Shown one piece after another: positions 50,006 to 57,934 of a DNA stretch of 57,934 nt. The stretch covers positions 1 through 57,934 of the forward strand of contig JBKEBD010000019.1 in NCBI GenBank assembly GCA_047972995.1, written 5' to 3'. Under the pieces are notes generated by a model. The model saw nothing but the letters and a program-made list of their open reading frames with translations. It did not search any database and was not told the origin of the DNA. Positions within the stretch are counted from its first letter, which is position 1. Every line of letters starts with the position of its first letter. The translations under genes were made by a program, and so were the position numbers. Source of the DNA: JBKEDC01 sp047972995 (GTDB lineage Bacteria; Bacteroidota; Bacteroidia; Bacteroidales; Prolixibacteraceae).

Positions 50006-51880
50006 CTAAGCTTTTTCACTTAGTTCTAGCCAGCGCAACTCTTTTTCATCTAATTCGTTTTTTAGTTTGCCATAGCGCTCGGATTTTTCTAAGAGCTCTT
50101 GTGGAGATAATTCTCCCGAGTTCATTTGTGTTTCGATGTTTTCTTTTTCTTCCTCTAGTGTTGGTAAATCTTTCTCGAGTTGTTCGAACTCTCGCTTTTC
50201 GTTGAAGGTGAGTTTAGCTGAATTCTTTTTTTGTGGTCTCTCAATCGACACTTTAGGTTTATCTTGGGCTGCTTCTTGTTTTTTGAGTTCTTCTTGCTCG
50301 TCTGCCCAATTACGGTAGATGGAGTAGCTTCCGGGGAAATCTTTTATTTGCCCTTCCCCATCGAAAACAAAGAGGTGATCTACAATTTTATCCATGAAAT
50401 ATCGGTCGTGGGAAACCACTAGCACACAGCCTTCGAAGGCAGAAAGGTAGTCTTCCAACACGTTTAATGTCATGATATCTAAGTCGTTTGTAGGCTCATC
50501 GAGGATTAAAAAATTGGGATTCTGCATCAAGATGGTACATAGATATAATCGACGTTTTTCTCCACCGCTAAGTTTTTCTATTAGTCCGTATTGTGTTTCG
50601 GGTGGAAATAAGAATCGGGTGAGTAACTGACTGGCAGTCATGCGTGATCCGTCGGCAAATGTTACTACTTCGGCTATTTCTTTCACCACTTCTATTAGGG
50701 TGTCGTTGGGTGAAAAGTCAATGCCTGCTTGTTGATAATAGCCAACCTTGATGGTTTGTCCCCATTCGATTGTGCCGGTATCGGCTGCAATTTGGTTGGT
50801 GATGGTGTTCAAGAAGGTTGACTTTCCGGTTCCGTTTTTACCTACGATGCCTACTTTTTCAAATTTTTGGAATTTATAGGTGAAATTATCTATGAGTTTG
50901 AGGTTGTTATATGACTTCGACACTCCGTCTAATTCGAGGATTTTACTTCCAATGCGTGCCGATGAAATGCTTAATTCGAGTTTCTCTTCACGTACTCTAA
51001 ATCCTGCTTTTTGTTTTAAATCTTGAAACTGATCGACACGGTATTTTGCTTTGTGACTCCGAGCTTTAGGCATTCTGCGCATCCATTCTAACTCTGTGCG
51101 ATAAAGGTTTTGTGCCTTTTCGGTGCTTGCTTGAAGTTGGGCAATGCGTTCTTCTCGTTTTTCGAGGTAATAGCTGTAGTTTCCTTTGTAGGAATAGACT
51201 TGATTATCGTCTATTTCGATGATTTCATTGCACACTCGGTCGAGAAAATAACGGTCGTGTGTAATCATGAATAAGGTGCACTTCGATTTCGATAGGTATT
51301 GTTCGAGCCATTCAATCATTTCTAAATCGAGGTGGTTGGTTGGTTCGTCGAGCATTAACAAGTCGGGTTCGTTTACTAAAACATTGGCAAGTGCTACTCT
51401 TTTTTGCTGACCTCCAGATAGTTCTCCCACTTTTTGATTGAAATTTTCAATTTTGAGTTGTGAAAGAATTTGTTTCACGCGAACTTCGAAATCCCATGCT
51501 TGATGTTCTTCCATAAGTACGGTTAGTCGTTCGATTTCTGATTGGTTGTTTTGTTTTATGGCTTCTTCAAATTCGCGTACTACGGTTAGGGCCGGACTAT
51601 CGGAAAGCAATGCTTGCTCAAGTACGGTGATGTTGGGATTCAGATCTGGGGTTTGACGTAAGTACCCTATTTTTACGCCATTACTTACGGTTAATTGTCC
51701 ACTTTCTACGGTTTCATTGCCTGCTAGAATCTCCATTAAGGTGGTTTTTCCCATTCCATTTTTTGCAATTAGAGCTATCTTTTGGTCTTGAAATATGGTA
51801 AAGGATATATCTTTAAATAGGTAATTCTCGGCAAAGCGTTTCGATAGTTGTTCGGCTTGTAGATATGGGAATTGACTCAT
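50006..51880 (-). CDS. ABC-F family ATPase, Uup-like
   Basis: A soluble 624-residue protein with two ATP-binding cassettes and no membrane domain. Cassette 1 has Walker A AKNGMGKTT, signature LSGGQQKRVALA and Walker B LLMLDEPTNHLD. Cassette 2 has Walker A GKNGTGKST, LSGGEKRRLYL and FLILDEPTNDLD. A C-terminal coiled coil of about 80 Glu/Lys-rich residues marks the Uup type, which binds DNA or ribosomes. I chose ATG 51880 (product begins MSQFPYLQAEQL) because the longer frame starts in the promoter box. ABC-F proteins tune ribosomes, and some confer antibiotic resistance; the sequence does not show that here. Confidence 0.93.
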   Translation of the reverse strand: MSQFPYLQAEQLSKRFAENYLFKDISFTIFQDQKIALIAKNGMGKTTLMEILAGNETVESGQLTVSNGVKIGYLRQTPDLNPNITVLEQALLSDSPALTVVREFEEAIKQNNQSEIERLTVLMEEHQAWDFEVRVKQILSQLKIENFNQKVGELSGGQQKRVALANVLVNEPDLLMLDEPTNHLDLEMIEWLEQYLSKSKCTLFMITHDRYFLDRVCNEIIEIDDNQVYSYKGNYSYYLEKREERIAQLQASTEKAQNLYRTELEWMRRMPKARSHKAKYRVDQFQDLKQKAGFRVREEKLELSISSARIGSKILELDGVSKSYNNLKLIDNFTYKFQKFEKVGIVGKNGTGKSTFLNTITNQIAADTGTIEWGQTIKVGYYQQAGIDFSPNDTLIEVVKEIAEVVTFADGSRMTASQLLTRFLFPPETQYGLIEKLSGGEKRRLYLCTILMQNPNFLILDEPTNDLDIMTLNVLEDYLSAFEGCVLVVSHDRYFMDKIVDHLFVFDGEGQIKDFPGSYSIYRNWADEQEELKKQEAAQDKPKVSIERPQKKNSAKLTFNEKREFEQLEKDLPTLEEEKENIETQMNSGELSPQELLEKSERYGKLKNELDEKELRWLELSEKA

Positions 51881-51910
51881 GTTTTTGCTGTTGTTTTGAT
51901 AAGTAGGTAG

Positions 51911-51918
51911 CAAAGATA
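51911..51918 (-). promoter_or_regulatory. Promoter -7 box of the ABC-F gene
   Basis: On the minus strand TATCTTTG, an exact TAnnTTTG match 31 bp before the ATG at 51880. It supports that start codon. Confidence 0.65.
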
Positions 51919-52046
51919 CGCAATAAGCTGAGTTTTGAATAAACTTGAGCTGCTCAACTGTCTTATTTTTTACTTGTAAAAGGTATTGGGCGGTACTGGT
52001 TGGTTGTAATTTGGGATGTAGTGTTCTGAAAAAGTGTTACAACAAG

Positions 52047-52080
52047 AAAGGGCAGCACAAGATTATTTGCACTACCCTTT
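52047..52080 (-). terminator. Likely terminator of the thioredoxin-like gene
   Basis: AAAGGGCAGCACA (52047-52059) and TGCACTACCCTTT (52068-52080) pair with a few G-T pairs. On the minus strand it is followed by TTTCTTG, a weak U run. Confidence 0.6.
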
Positions 52081-52101
52081 GCTATGGTTTTTATCGAATG
52101 T

Positions 52102-53205
52102 TTAATCGAGCAACTCTGAAAGTTTATTTACTAAAGCTTCACCACGAAGGTTTTTAGCTACGATAACACCGTTTTGGTCGATAAGTACGGTGTGAGGAAT
52201 GCCATTCACGCAGTATAATGCCGACACATCGCCTTTCCAACCTTTTAGTTCTGATGCGTGGTTCCAAATCAAACCGTCGTCTTTAATGGCTTGTTCCCAT
52301 TTTTCGCGGTTGTTATCTAATGATATACCTAAGATTTCTAATCCTTTATCGTGATATGCTTCGTAGGCTTTAAGTACATTAGGGTTTTCTCTTCTACAAG
52401 GTCCGCACCAGCTAGCCCAGAAGTCAACGAGCAATAGTTTTCCACGGAAAGAAGATAGTGTAATGGGGTTACCATCGATGCCCGCGATGGTGAAATCGGG
52501 TGCTTCTTTACCTACGGATACTTTCTCTAGCTCTACACATTTTTTCTGCATAGCTATATAGAAACCATTGGTTTTTAGGTTGTCGCCAAGTACTTCGAGC
52601 GTGGTTTTCAGCTCGTCATAGTCGGCATTTTGGGTTTCTTTATAAGCAATGTATGCTGCAACGGGTTTAGTGTTGTTGGTTTTAATGAATTCATTTTTAG
52701 CAACAACCAACTCGTCTTGAATGGTACGATAGGCATCTGCTGCTGCTTTAACTTCTTCTTCGTTGCGGTCTTCTGCGCGAGCTAACTCGTTGTAGGCATT
52801 GCTACTTTCGGTTAGTTTTTGACTGAATGGTTCTACCACATTGAGGAAACTCTTGTAATCGGCATAGGCTGGACTTTCGGTTTCTACGTTCACCTTGGCG
52901 AGTGTTTTATATTCGCCGGTAACTGTGAATTTGTTGTTGTCGACAAATAGATACAATCCGTTTCTGCTTTGTGGTTGCATTACACAAATTGATTGTTCGC
53001 CGATAAAATTATGTTCCCACACCATGTGGTTTGTTTCGAATTGAAGGGTGTCGATTGCGTTGTATTTGCCTTCTTCGGCTAGGAACACTACTAATTCTTG
53101 ACCTTCGCTACCTTCTAAGGTAAGGTCGAGTTGGAATTTCTTTTGCGAGCAAGACATGGTCATAACTGCAAGAATTCCTAAGATAAAAATTCTTCTCATT
53201 TGCAT
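52102..53205 (-). CDS. TlpA/thioredoxin-like lipoprotein with DUF4369-type N-domain
   Basis: A 367-residue exported lipoprotein. The signal MRRIFILGILAVMTMSC ends at the lipobox MSC, so an in-frame ATG two codons downstream of the first (53199) may be the real start. Residues about 25-220 resemble the DUF4369 domain of Bacteroidota, with a long helical part rich in Ala, Glu and Asn. The C-terminal thioredoxin domain begins at GKEAPDFTIAGIDG and has the redox site FWASWCGPCRRE and the cis-proline region VNGIPHTVLIDQNG. It likely works as a periplasmic thiol-disulfide reductase. Its partner is unknown. Confidence 0.93.
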   Translation of the reverse strand: MQMRRIFILGILAVMTMSCSQKKFQLDLTLEGSEGQELVVFLAEEGKYNAIDTLQFETNHMVWEHNFIGEQSICVMQPQSRNGLYLFVDNNKFTVTGEYKTLAKVNVETESPAYADYKSFLNVVEPFSQKLTESSNAYNELARAEDRNEEEVKAAADAYRTIQDELVVAKNEFIKTNNTKPVAAYIAYKETQNADYDELKTTLEVLGDNLKTNGFYIAMQKKCVELEKVSVGKEAPDFTIAGIDGNPITLSSFRGKLLLVDFWASWCGPCRRENPNVLKAYEAYHDKGLEILGISLDNNREKWEQAIKDDGLIWNHASELKGWKGDVSALYCVNGIPHTVLIDQNGVIVAKNLRGEALVNKLSELLD

Positions 53206-53266
53206 ATAAATTGTTTTTAACCTCTACACCGTTTGTTTGTGGTGCAGCTCATTCAAATTGTGCTAA

Positions 53267-53312
53267 AAAAAAGCTTAACCTATTGGATTAACCAAATGTG
53301 TTAAGCTTTTTT
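53267..53312. terminator. Terminator after guaA
   Basis: AAAAAAGCTTAAC (53267-53279) pairs with GTTAAGCTTTTTT (53300-53312), a 13-bp stem with a 20-nt loop. T or A runs on both sides make it able to act in both directions; it serves guaA on the minus strand. Confidence 0.8.
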
Positions 53313-53315
53313 GTG

Positions 53316-54845
53316 TTATTCCCACTCGATTGTTGCTGGTGGTTTTGAGCTAATATCGTAAACTACGCGGTTGATACCTCGTACTTTATTGATGATGTCA
53401 TTTGAAACTTTCGCTAAGAACTCGTAAGGTAAGTGTACCCAGTCGGCTGTCATGCCGTCGGTGCTCATTACTGCTCGTAGGGCTACTACGTTTTCGTAGG
53501 TGCGCTCATCGCCCATTACGCCTACTGATTGTACGGGAAGTAGCATTACGCCTGCTTGCCACACATCGTTGTATAGTCCAGCATCTTTAAGTCCTTGAAT
53601 AAAGATGTGGTCGGCTTCTTGAAGGATGCGTACTTTCTCGGGTGTTACATCGCTCAAGATGCGGATGCCTAAGCCGGGTCCAGGGAAAGGATGACGACCG
53701 AGTAGTTCATCGTTTAGTCCAAGTTCACGACCTACGCGGCGCACTTCGTCTTTAAATAGAAGATTTAGTGGTTCAACTACTTTAAGGTTCATTTTCTCGG
53801 GTAAACCGCCTACGTTGTGGTGTGATTTGATGGTTGCTGAAGGACCATTCACCGAAACCGACTCAATGATGTCGGGGTATATTGTGCCTTGTCCTAACCA
53901 CTTAACACCGTCTAATTTTTGGGCTTCTTCGTCGAATACTTCGATGAAATCGCGACCTATGATTTTGCGTTTTTGCTCTGGGTCGGTAATACCTGCAAGG
54001 TCATTCCAGAATTTCTCTTTCGCATTTACACCGATGACATTTAAACCGAGGTGTTTGTATGAATCAAGTACGCCTTCAAACTCGTTTTTACGCAACAAAC
54101 CATTGTCAACGAAGATACAAGTAAGGTTTTTACCAATGGCTTTGTGCAGCAGCACGCCTGCCACGGTAGAGTCGACACCTCCAGATAGACCGAGTACAAC
54201 TTTGTCATCGCCTAGTTTGGTTTGGAGTTCGGACACGGTGGTTTCGATGAACGATGCAGGAGTCCAATCTTGCGAACAGCCACAGATGTTTACCGCGAAG
54301 TTTTTAAGTAAAGTTGTGCCTTCTGTTGAATGGTACACTTCGGGGTGGAATTGAATCGCCCATGTGTTTTCATCTTCAATTTTGTAGGCTGCATTTACCA
54401 CATCGTGGGTTGATGCAATTACACTATAGTTGGCGGGTAGTGTTTCGATGGTGTCGCCGTGCGACATCCACACTTGTGAACCTTGTGTCATTCCACTGAG
54501 CAAGGCATCGTTGGTGTTGATGGTAGATAGGTTGGCACGACCGTATTCACGACTGCTTGATGGTTTTACTTCGCCTCCGAAGAAGTGCGCCAGGTATTGT
54601 GCACCGTAGCACACACCAAGTAAAGGCAGTTTTCCTTTAATTGCTGATAAATCGGGGTGTGGTGCTTTTTCATCGCGCACCGACGATGGGCTACCGCTCA
54701 AGATTACACCTTTCACCGACTCATCAATTGCGGGAGGGTTGTTGAACGGATGAATTTCACAGTAAATGTTTAATTCACGAACTCTACGTCCTATTAGCTG
54801 CGTATATTGCGAGCCAAAATCGAGAATAAGAATTTTTTCTTGCAT
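53316..54845 (-). CDS. guaA: GMP synthase (glutamine-hydrolysing)
   Basis: It converts XMP to GMP with ATP and glutamine. The 509-residue protein has the class I amidotransferase domain first (LLGVCYGAQYLAHFFGG with Cys79, AIQFHPEVYHS), then the ATP pyrophosphatase domain with the P-loop VLGLSGGVDSTVAGVLL, and the C-terminal dimer domain with GRHPFPGPGLGIRIL and the ending KPPATIEWE. It has its own promoter and terminator. No other purine gene is nearby. Confidence 0.98.
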   Translation of the reverse strand: MQEKILILDFGSQYTQLIGRRVRELNIYCEIHPFNNPPAIDESVKGVILSGSPSSVRDEKAPHPDLSAIKGKLPLLGVCYGAQYLAHFFGGEVKPSSSREYGRANLSTINTNDALLSGMTQGSQVWMSHGDTIETLPANYSVIASTHDVVNAAYKIEDENTWAIQFHPEVYHSTEGTTLLKNFAVNICGCSQDWTPASFIETTVSELQTKLGDDKVVLGLSGGVDSTVAGVLLHKAIGKNLTCIFVDNGLLRKNEFEGVLDSYKHLGLNVIGVNAKEKFWNDLAGITDPEQKRKIIGRDFIEVFDEEAQKLDGVKWLGQGTIYPDIIESVSVNGPSATIKSHHNVGGLPEKMNLKVVEPLNLLFKDEVRRVGRELGLNDELLGRHPFPGPGLGIRILSDVTPEKVRILQEADHIFIQGLKDAGLYNDVWQAGVMLLPVQSVGVMGDERTYENVVALRAVMSTDGMTADWVHLPYEFLAKVSNDIINKVRGINRVVYDISSKPPATIEWE

Positions 54846-54867
54846 TCAATTAAAATTTATTTTGCGA

Positions 54868-54875
54868 CAAATATA
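54868..54875 (-). promoter_or_regulatory. Promoter -7 box of guaA
   Basis: On the minus strand TATATTTG, an exact TAnnTTTG match, 23 bp before the guaA ATG. Confidence 0.6.
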
Positions 54876-54919
54876 AGGCTATTTTCTAGCTTGAAGAAAA
54901 ATAATGAGAAATATCAGAA

Positions 54920-55588
54920 TTAGATACCTATCACCTCAATCTCCCCTTTCTCGTTTGTACATATAATATGGGTAGATGTGTTTACAAACAAACCATTTTC
55001 TACTACTCCGGGGATGCTGTTTATTTGTTGGGTGAGCTTCTCGGGGGTTTCAATGCGGTGGAACTTGCAATCCACAATGTGGTTGCCGTTGTCGGTAGTA
55101 AATAGTGCATTGTCTTTCATGCGGAAAGAGCAGGTACAACCCAATTGGGCTAACTGACGCTTGGTTACGTCTTTGGCGAAAGGGGTAACTTCCACAGGTA
55201 AAGCGAAGCTACCGAGGTATTCTGATTTCTTACTGTGGTCGGCAATTACAACATAGGTTTCACACAGTGAAGCTACAATTTTCTCGCGAAGCAATGCGCC
55301 ACCTCCTCCTTTTATGAGTTGCATATTTTCGTCGAATTCATCGGCACCATCAATACCCACATCGATGCGTGTTACTTGGTTGATGTCGATTAATGGAATG
55401 TTTTGTTCTTTGGCGAGCTTCTCGGTGGCTTCGGAAGTGGGTACGGCTTGAATGTGTAGTCCTTGACGAACCATTTCGCCTACTTTCATGATGGTGTAGT
55501 AGGCTGTAGAACCTGTTCCGAGTCCTACAATCATGCCGTCTTTAATGTATTCGCAAGCTTTCTCGCCTACTAGTTGTTTGTGATTCAT
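54920..55588 (-). CDS. rpiA: Ribose 5-phosphate isomerase A
   Basis: It interconverts ribose 5-phosphate and ribulose 5-phosphate in the pentose phosphate pathway. The 222-residue protein has GMIVGLGTGSTAYYTI, the active-site stretch DVGIDGADEFDENMQLIKGG with GGGALLREKIVA, and the late GVVENGLFVN. Length is normal. It lies 72 bp downstream of aroE on the same strand, with a small hairpin between them. Confidence 0.97.
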   Translation of the reverse strand: MNHKQLVGEKACEYIKDGMIVGLGTGSTAYYTIMKVGEMVRQGLHIQAVPTSEATEKLAKEQNIPLIDINQVTRIDVGIDGADEFDENMQLIKGGGGALLREKIVASLCETYVVIADHSKKSEYLGSFALPVEVTPFAKDVTKRQLAQLGCTCSFRMKDNALFTTDNGNHIVDCKFHRIETPEKLTQQINSIPGVVENGLFVNTSTHIICTNEKGEIEVIGI

Positions 55589-55626
55589 TTGTTTTTGGAT
55601 TATTGGATTTTTAGATGTTGGATGTT

Positions 55627-55641
55627 GGGTTGTTTCAACCC
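55627..55641. other. Small hairpin between aroE and rpiA
   Basis: GGGTTG (55627-55632) and CAACCC (55636-55641) around a 3-nt loop, in the 72-bp gap that separates the two genes. There is no T run, so it is not a terminator. Confidence 0.35.
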
Positions 55642-55660
55642 TGCAATTAATAACTAATCA

Positions 55661-56416
55661 CTAATAATTGCCTTCCCATATCTCCCAAGCTCGTTCGGCT
55701 TGTAAACGAAGCATATCGCCCCCATTTTTGATGATAGATCCGCGTTCTTTTCCTTGTTTTAAAAAGGTGGTTAATTCGGGATTGTATATCAAATCGTATA
55801 GATAATATTCCGAAGTAAGGCGTTTGTATGGAATATTCGGACATTCGCTAATATTTGGAAAGGTACCAACAGGTGTAGCGTTCACTATCAGCTTGTGGCT
55901 TGTCATGACTTCTGGTGTTAATTGCTCGTAGCTTATAATGCCTTTCGAGGGGTTGGCATTTCGACTTACAATGGTAACTTCTAGTCCTAATTTCTGTAAG
56001 ATAAAAACAACGGCTTGTGCCGCTCCCCCTGTGCCTAAAACTAAGGCTTTCTGATGTTGAGTTTGAAGCAAAGGTTTCAACGACATCTCAAAACCAAAGG
56101 CATCACTATTGTAACCCTTCAGCTTTACGCCCTCGGTAGTTCTAGTCACCTTAATGACGTTTACGGCACCAATTTGTGCTGCCTCTTCGTCAATTTCATC
56201 TAAATACACCATGACATCTTTTTTGTAAGGTATGGTGCAGTTTAGTCCTTGAATTGTGGGGTTGTTCGTCAAGAGCGTTGGAAACTCGGATATGGCGTCT
56301 AACTCGAAGTTTTGATACACACAGTCGCTGATATTCTCATTGGAGAACTTTTGGGTGAAATAGCCCTTAGAAAAGGAATGTCCTAAACGGTATCCAATAA
56401 GTCCGTATGTTTTCAT
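55661..56416 (-). CDS. aroE: Shikimate dehydrogenase
   Basis: It reduces 3-dehydroshikimate to shikimate with NADPH. I chose ATG 56416 (product begins MKTYGLIGYRLGHSFSKGYF, 251 residues), since the 16 residues of the longer frame are not family-like. Motifs are GHSFSKGYF (substrate serines), NCTIPYKKDVM (catalytic lysine), KGYNSDAFGFE (catalytic aspartate), VLGTGGAAQAVVF and VNATPVGTFPN. It begins 54 bp after the DUF368 gene on the same strand, so the two may be co-transcribed. Confidence 0.96.
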   Translation of the reverse strand: MKTYGLIGYRLGHSFSKGYFTQKFSNENISDCVYQNFELDAISEFPTLLTNNPTIQGLNCTIPYKKDVMVYLDEIDEEAAQIGAVNVIKVTRTTEGVKLKGYNSDAFGFEMSLKPLLQTQHQKALVLGTGGAAQAVVFILQKLGLEVTIVSRNANPSKGIISYEQLTPEVMTSHKLIVNATPVGTFPNISECPNIPYKRLTSEYYLYDLIYNPELTTFLKQGKERGSIIKNGGDMLRLQAERAWEIWEGNY

Positions 56417-56470
56417 GGTTTTTGTTTTTTTAGTGCAAAGTTGGAGGTGCGAAGTGTAACTCATTCGTAA

Positions 56471-57388
56471 TTAAGAACTTTTCTTCGCCACCCCTTCAAT
56501 TATAAAAATTAAGGAGAAGCCTATGGCTGCCATGAGTAGTGCTATGAGCAGATTGGGGGCGGCATGTTGCATTGGCATGATGTTTTGCTCAAGGAGTGGT
56601 TTTACTTCTCCATGGCGGTCGATGTAGGTTTCCACCACCTCTTTCCAAGGCCATAGCTTGTTGAGCGAGCCAATCATAAAACCAGCAAGAAGTGCAATGG
56701 TTAGCTCGTAGTATTTATTCAGCAACCACGAGAGAGCGTTAGAGAAGCTAATGAGCCCCACACCAGCACCTAGGGCGAAAGTAGCAACGACAGCTATCTT
56801 CATTTCCGATAAAGATTGAATGATAAACTTATACATCCCCAATAGGAGCAAGATAAAGCTACCCGATATGCCCGGTAAAATCATGGCGCAAATGGCAATG
56901 GCTCCCGATAGGAAGATGAACCAATAATGTGTGTTTGGCTGGGCAGGTGTAATGTGTGTGATGAGGTAAGCGATGCTCACCCCCATCAGCAAACTGATGA
57001 GTTTGGCAGCGTTCCACTGGGTAATTTCTTTGGCAATGTAGATTGCTGATGCCACCACCAAACCAAAGAAAAACGACCAAACCAATATGGCGTGATTCTC
57101 CAGCAGGTAAGTCATGAGCTTTGCCAGGGTGAGCAAACTAAACACAATGCCGATGCCCAAGGCTAAGAGAAAGTTTCCATTAACGGCAGCCCAAAAGGTT
57201 TTAAACTGACCTTGCAGGAGTAGTTTAAGGCTCTGACCGTTAATCGATTTTATGGACTGGAGCAACTCGGTGTAAATGCCCGAAATGAAAGCTATGGTGC
57301 CTCCAGAAACCCCGGGCACCACGTCGGCAGCCCCCATGGCAACGCCTTTAAGGCTAATTAGTCCGTAATCTTTAAGTGTTCGCTTCAT
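56471..57388 (-). CDS. DUF368 membrane protein (PopT-type undecaprenyl phosphate transporter)
   Basis: A 305-residue integral membrane protein with about eight to ten helices and two related halves, each with a glycine-rich re-entrant motif: KGVAMGAADVVPGVSGGTIA near residue 22 and MILPGISGSFILLLLG near residue 180. DUF368 proteins have been shown to recycle undecaprenyl phosphate to the cytoplasmic side (PopT). I chose ATG 57388 (MKRTLKDYGLIS) because the longer frame starts in the promoter box. It may be co-transcribed with aroE, and it supports cell-wall and surface-glycan synthesis. Confidence 0.9.
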   Translation of the reverse strand: MKRTLKDYGLISLKGVAMGAADVVPGVSGGTIAFISGIYTELLQSIKSINGQSLKLLLQGQFKTFWAAVNGNFLLALGIGIVFSLLTLAKLMTYLLENHAILVWSFFFGLVVASAIYIAKEITQWNAAKLISLLMGVSIAYLITHITPAQPNTHYWFIFLSGAIAICAMILPGISGSFILLLLGMYKFIIQSLSEMKIAVVATFALGAGVGLISFSNALSWLLNKYYELTIALLAGFMIGSLNKLWPWKEVVETYIDRHGEVKPLLEQNIMPMQHAAPNLLIALLMAAIGFSLIFIIEGVAKKSS

Positions 57389-57409
57389 GTGTTTTTTTGA
57401 TATGATTGC

Positions 57410-57417
57410 CAAAGATA
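57410..57417 (-). promoter_or_regulatory. Promoter -7 box of the DUF368 gene
   Basis: On the minus strand TATCTTTG, an exact TAnnTTTG match, 22 bp before the ATG at 57388. Confidence 0.65.
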
Positions 57418-57780
57418 GCGATTAAATAGGACGTGTAAAACAGACCATAGAAAATAAAATAAGTATGCCGAGTCATTAACGTCGGTAAACGAAGTACTGA
57501 AGAGCTTAAAAGGAGGATATTGTGAAAATATTCCCCCATAAAATGCAAGAGTTGGTTTTTTTGGCGTGGTGAAAGCTTAGTTTTTGCATTTCATTGTGGT
57601 TTTATTTGTTGTGAACTTATTGTTTAATTCATGAGTGATAGTTTTTTCTGAAATATACGAACTTTCCACATTTTTTCTAATTTTAATCGTATCCCTCCGA
57701 GCAAGTACATCTTTACCATCTTCATTAAGCCTCCTTACTTTGCGGTCATTAAACAAATAGAACTCCGCCAACAGGAATGG
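57418..57780. other. 363 bp without a convincing gene, upstream of the IS-like gene
   Basis: The stretch is AT-rich. It should hold the left end of the insertion element, but I cannot locate a terminal inverted repeat since the other end is outside the window. The 110-codon minus-strand frame (57909 to 57577) lies mostly opposite the IS-like gene and looks like its shadow. Confidence 0.5.
57736..57742 (+). promoter_or_regulatory. Promoter -7 box of the IS-like gene
   Basis: TACTTTG followed by CGG, 38 bp before the ATG at 57781. Transcription would start near 57750. Confidence 0.4.
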
Positions 57781-57934
57781 ATGCACAAGCATTACAAGGC
57801 ATGGCAGAGAAGAGGTATGAATCATACTCAATATTGCCGAGAGAATCACATCGTCCTTCGTCAATTTCGCTATTGGATTAACAAATTCGAAGCAGAGCAA
57901 GAGGAACACTCAGTACAAGAAGACGCTTCTAGAG
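57781..57934 (+). CDS. IS66-type accessory protein TnpA, partial (runs off the window)
   Basis: The frame is open to the end of the window. From ATG 57781 it reads MHKHYKAWQRRGMNHTQYCR and then NHIVLRQFRYWINKFEAEQE. The pattern 'W...G....QYC....I....F.YW..KF' is that of the small DNA-binding accessory protein of IS66-family elements, a helix-turn-helix protein of about 100-120 residues. The frame is also open upstream to beyond 57718, so the start is not certain. The transposase genes would lie beyond the window. It marks the boundary of a mobile element next to the DUF368 gene. Confidence 0.65.
   Translation, partial: MHKHYKAWQRRGMNHTQYCRENHIVLRQFRYWINKFEAEQEEHSVQEDASR

Noticed and set aside
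53815..54354. 179-codon plus-strand frame opposite guaA
   Set aside because: It lies wholly within guaA, which is certain by its motifs, and the product has no recognisable pattern; it arises from codon bias on the other strand.
57577..57909. 110-codon minus-strand frame at the right end
   Set aside because: Most of it is the complement of the IS66-like accessory frame, which has a family pattern; the minus product shows none.
1..57934. CRISPR arrays, tRNA or rRNA genes
   Set aside because: No regularly spaced repeats and no cloverleaf or rRNA-like segments were found on reading the gaps on both strands.

Overview
The window looks like a chromosomal piece of an anaerobic, AT-rich member of the Bacteroidota, most likely Bacteroidales. 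The evidence is: many promoters of the Bacteroidota type (-7 box TAnnTTTG); an almost complete lack of Shine-Dalgarno sequences; Bacteroidota-type proteins such as DUF4295, a DUF6340-like lipoprotein and a DUF4369/TlpA thioredoxin lipoprotein; and the gene order rpmB-rpmG-DUF4295-ftsY-rimO. The genus cannot be fixed from the sequence.

Region by region. (1) 1-4100: remnant of a Mu-like prophage. Head genes lie on the minus strand (portal tail plus MuF with a C-terminal nuclease-like domain, a gpG-like virion morphogenesis protein, a small unknown protein). They abut a plus-strand tail-protein fragment, which is joined to the 3' end of a D12 DNA adenine methylase. (2) 4296-5480: AAA/DUF4143 ATPase. 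(3) 5530-17245: fermentation block with pyruvate:ferredoxin oxidoreductase, a prolyl oligopeptidase lipoprotein, phosphate butyryltransferase and butyrate kinase, pyruvate formate-lyase and its activase, and a four-CxxC zinc-ribbon protein. (4) 17313-24894: mechanosensitive channel, Lrp regulator, surE with a small membrane protein, a lipoprotein, pyruvate kinase, aroQ and a Xer recombinase. (5) 24955-30357: EEP hydrolase, prmC, ribD, cardiolipin synthase, CPBP protease. (6) 30435-33675: ribosomal protein operon with a possible leader peptide, then ftsY and rimO. (7) 33755-40088: alpha/beta hydrolase, lpxB, a large surface protein with an HExxH motif, and a metallophosphoesterase. (8) 40089-45260: HTH regulator with matching palindromes, pyrK-pyrD, a serine beta-lactamase-like protein, metA. 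(9) 45325-49813: cation/proton antiporter, then the operon pta - 3-hydroxyacyl-CoA dehydrogenase-like gene - ackA. (10) 50006-57388: ABC-F ATPase, TlpA-like lipoprotein, guaA, rpiA, aroE and a DUF368 lipid-carrier transporter. (11) 57781-end: the start of what looks like an IS66-type accessory gene.

Together the metabolic genes describe pyruvate fermentation. Pyruvate kinase feeds pyruvate to two alternative cleaving enzymes, the ferredoxin-linked oxidoreductase and the formate-producing glycyl-radical enzyme. The acyl-CoA products can be cashed in for ATP by two phosphotransacylase/kinase pairs (Pta-AckA for acetate, Ptb-Buk for butyrate or branched acids). The most unusual points are the dehydrogenase-like gene with an altered active site inside the pta-ackA operon, the zinc-ribbon gene attached to pflA, the regulator with near-identical 18-bp palindromes upstream and inside its own gene, a 43-codon ORF in the rpmB leader, and the HExxH/propeller/barrel surface protein. 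No CRISPR array, tRNA or rRNA was seen.
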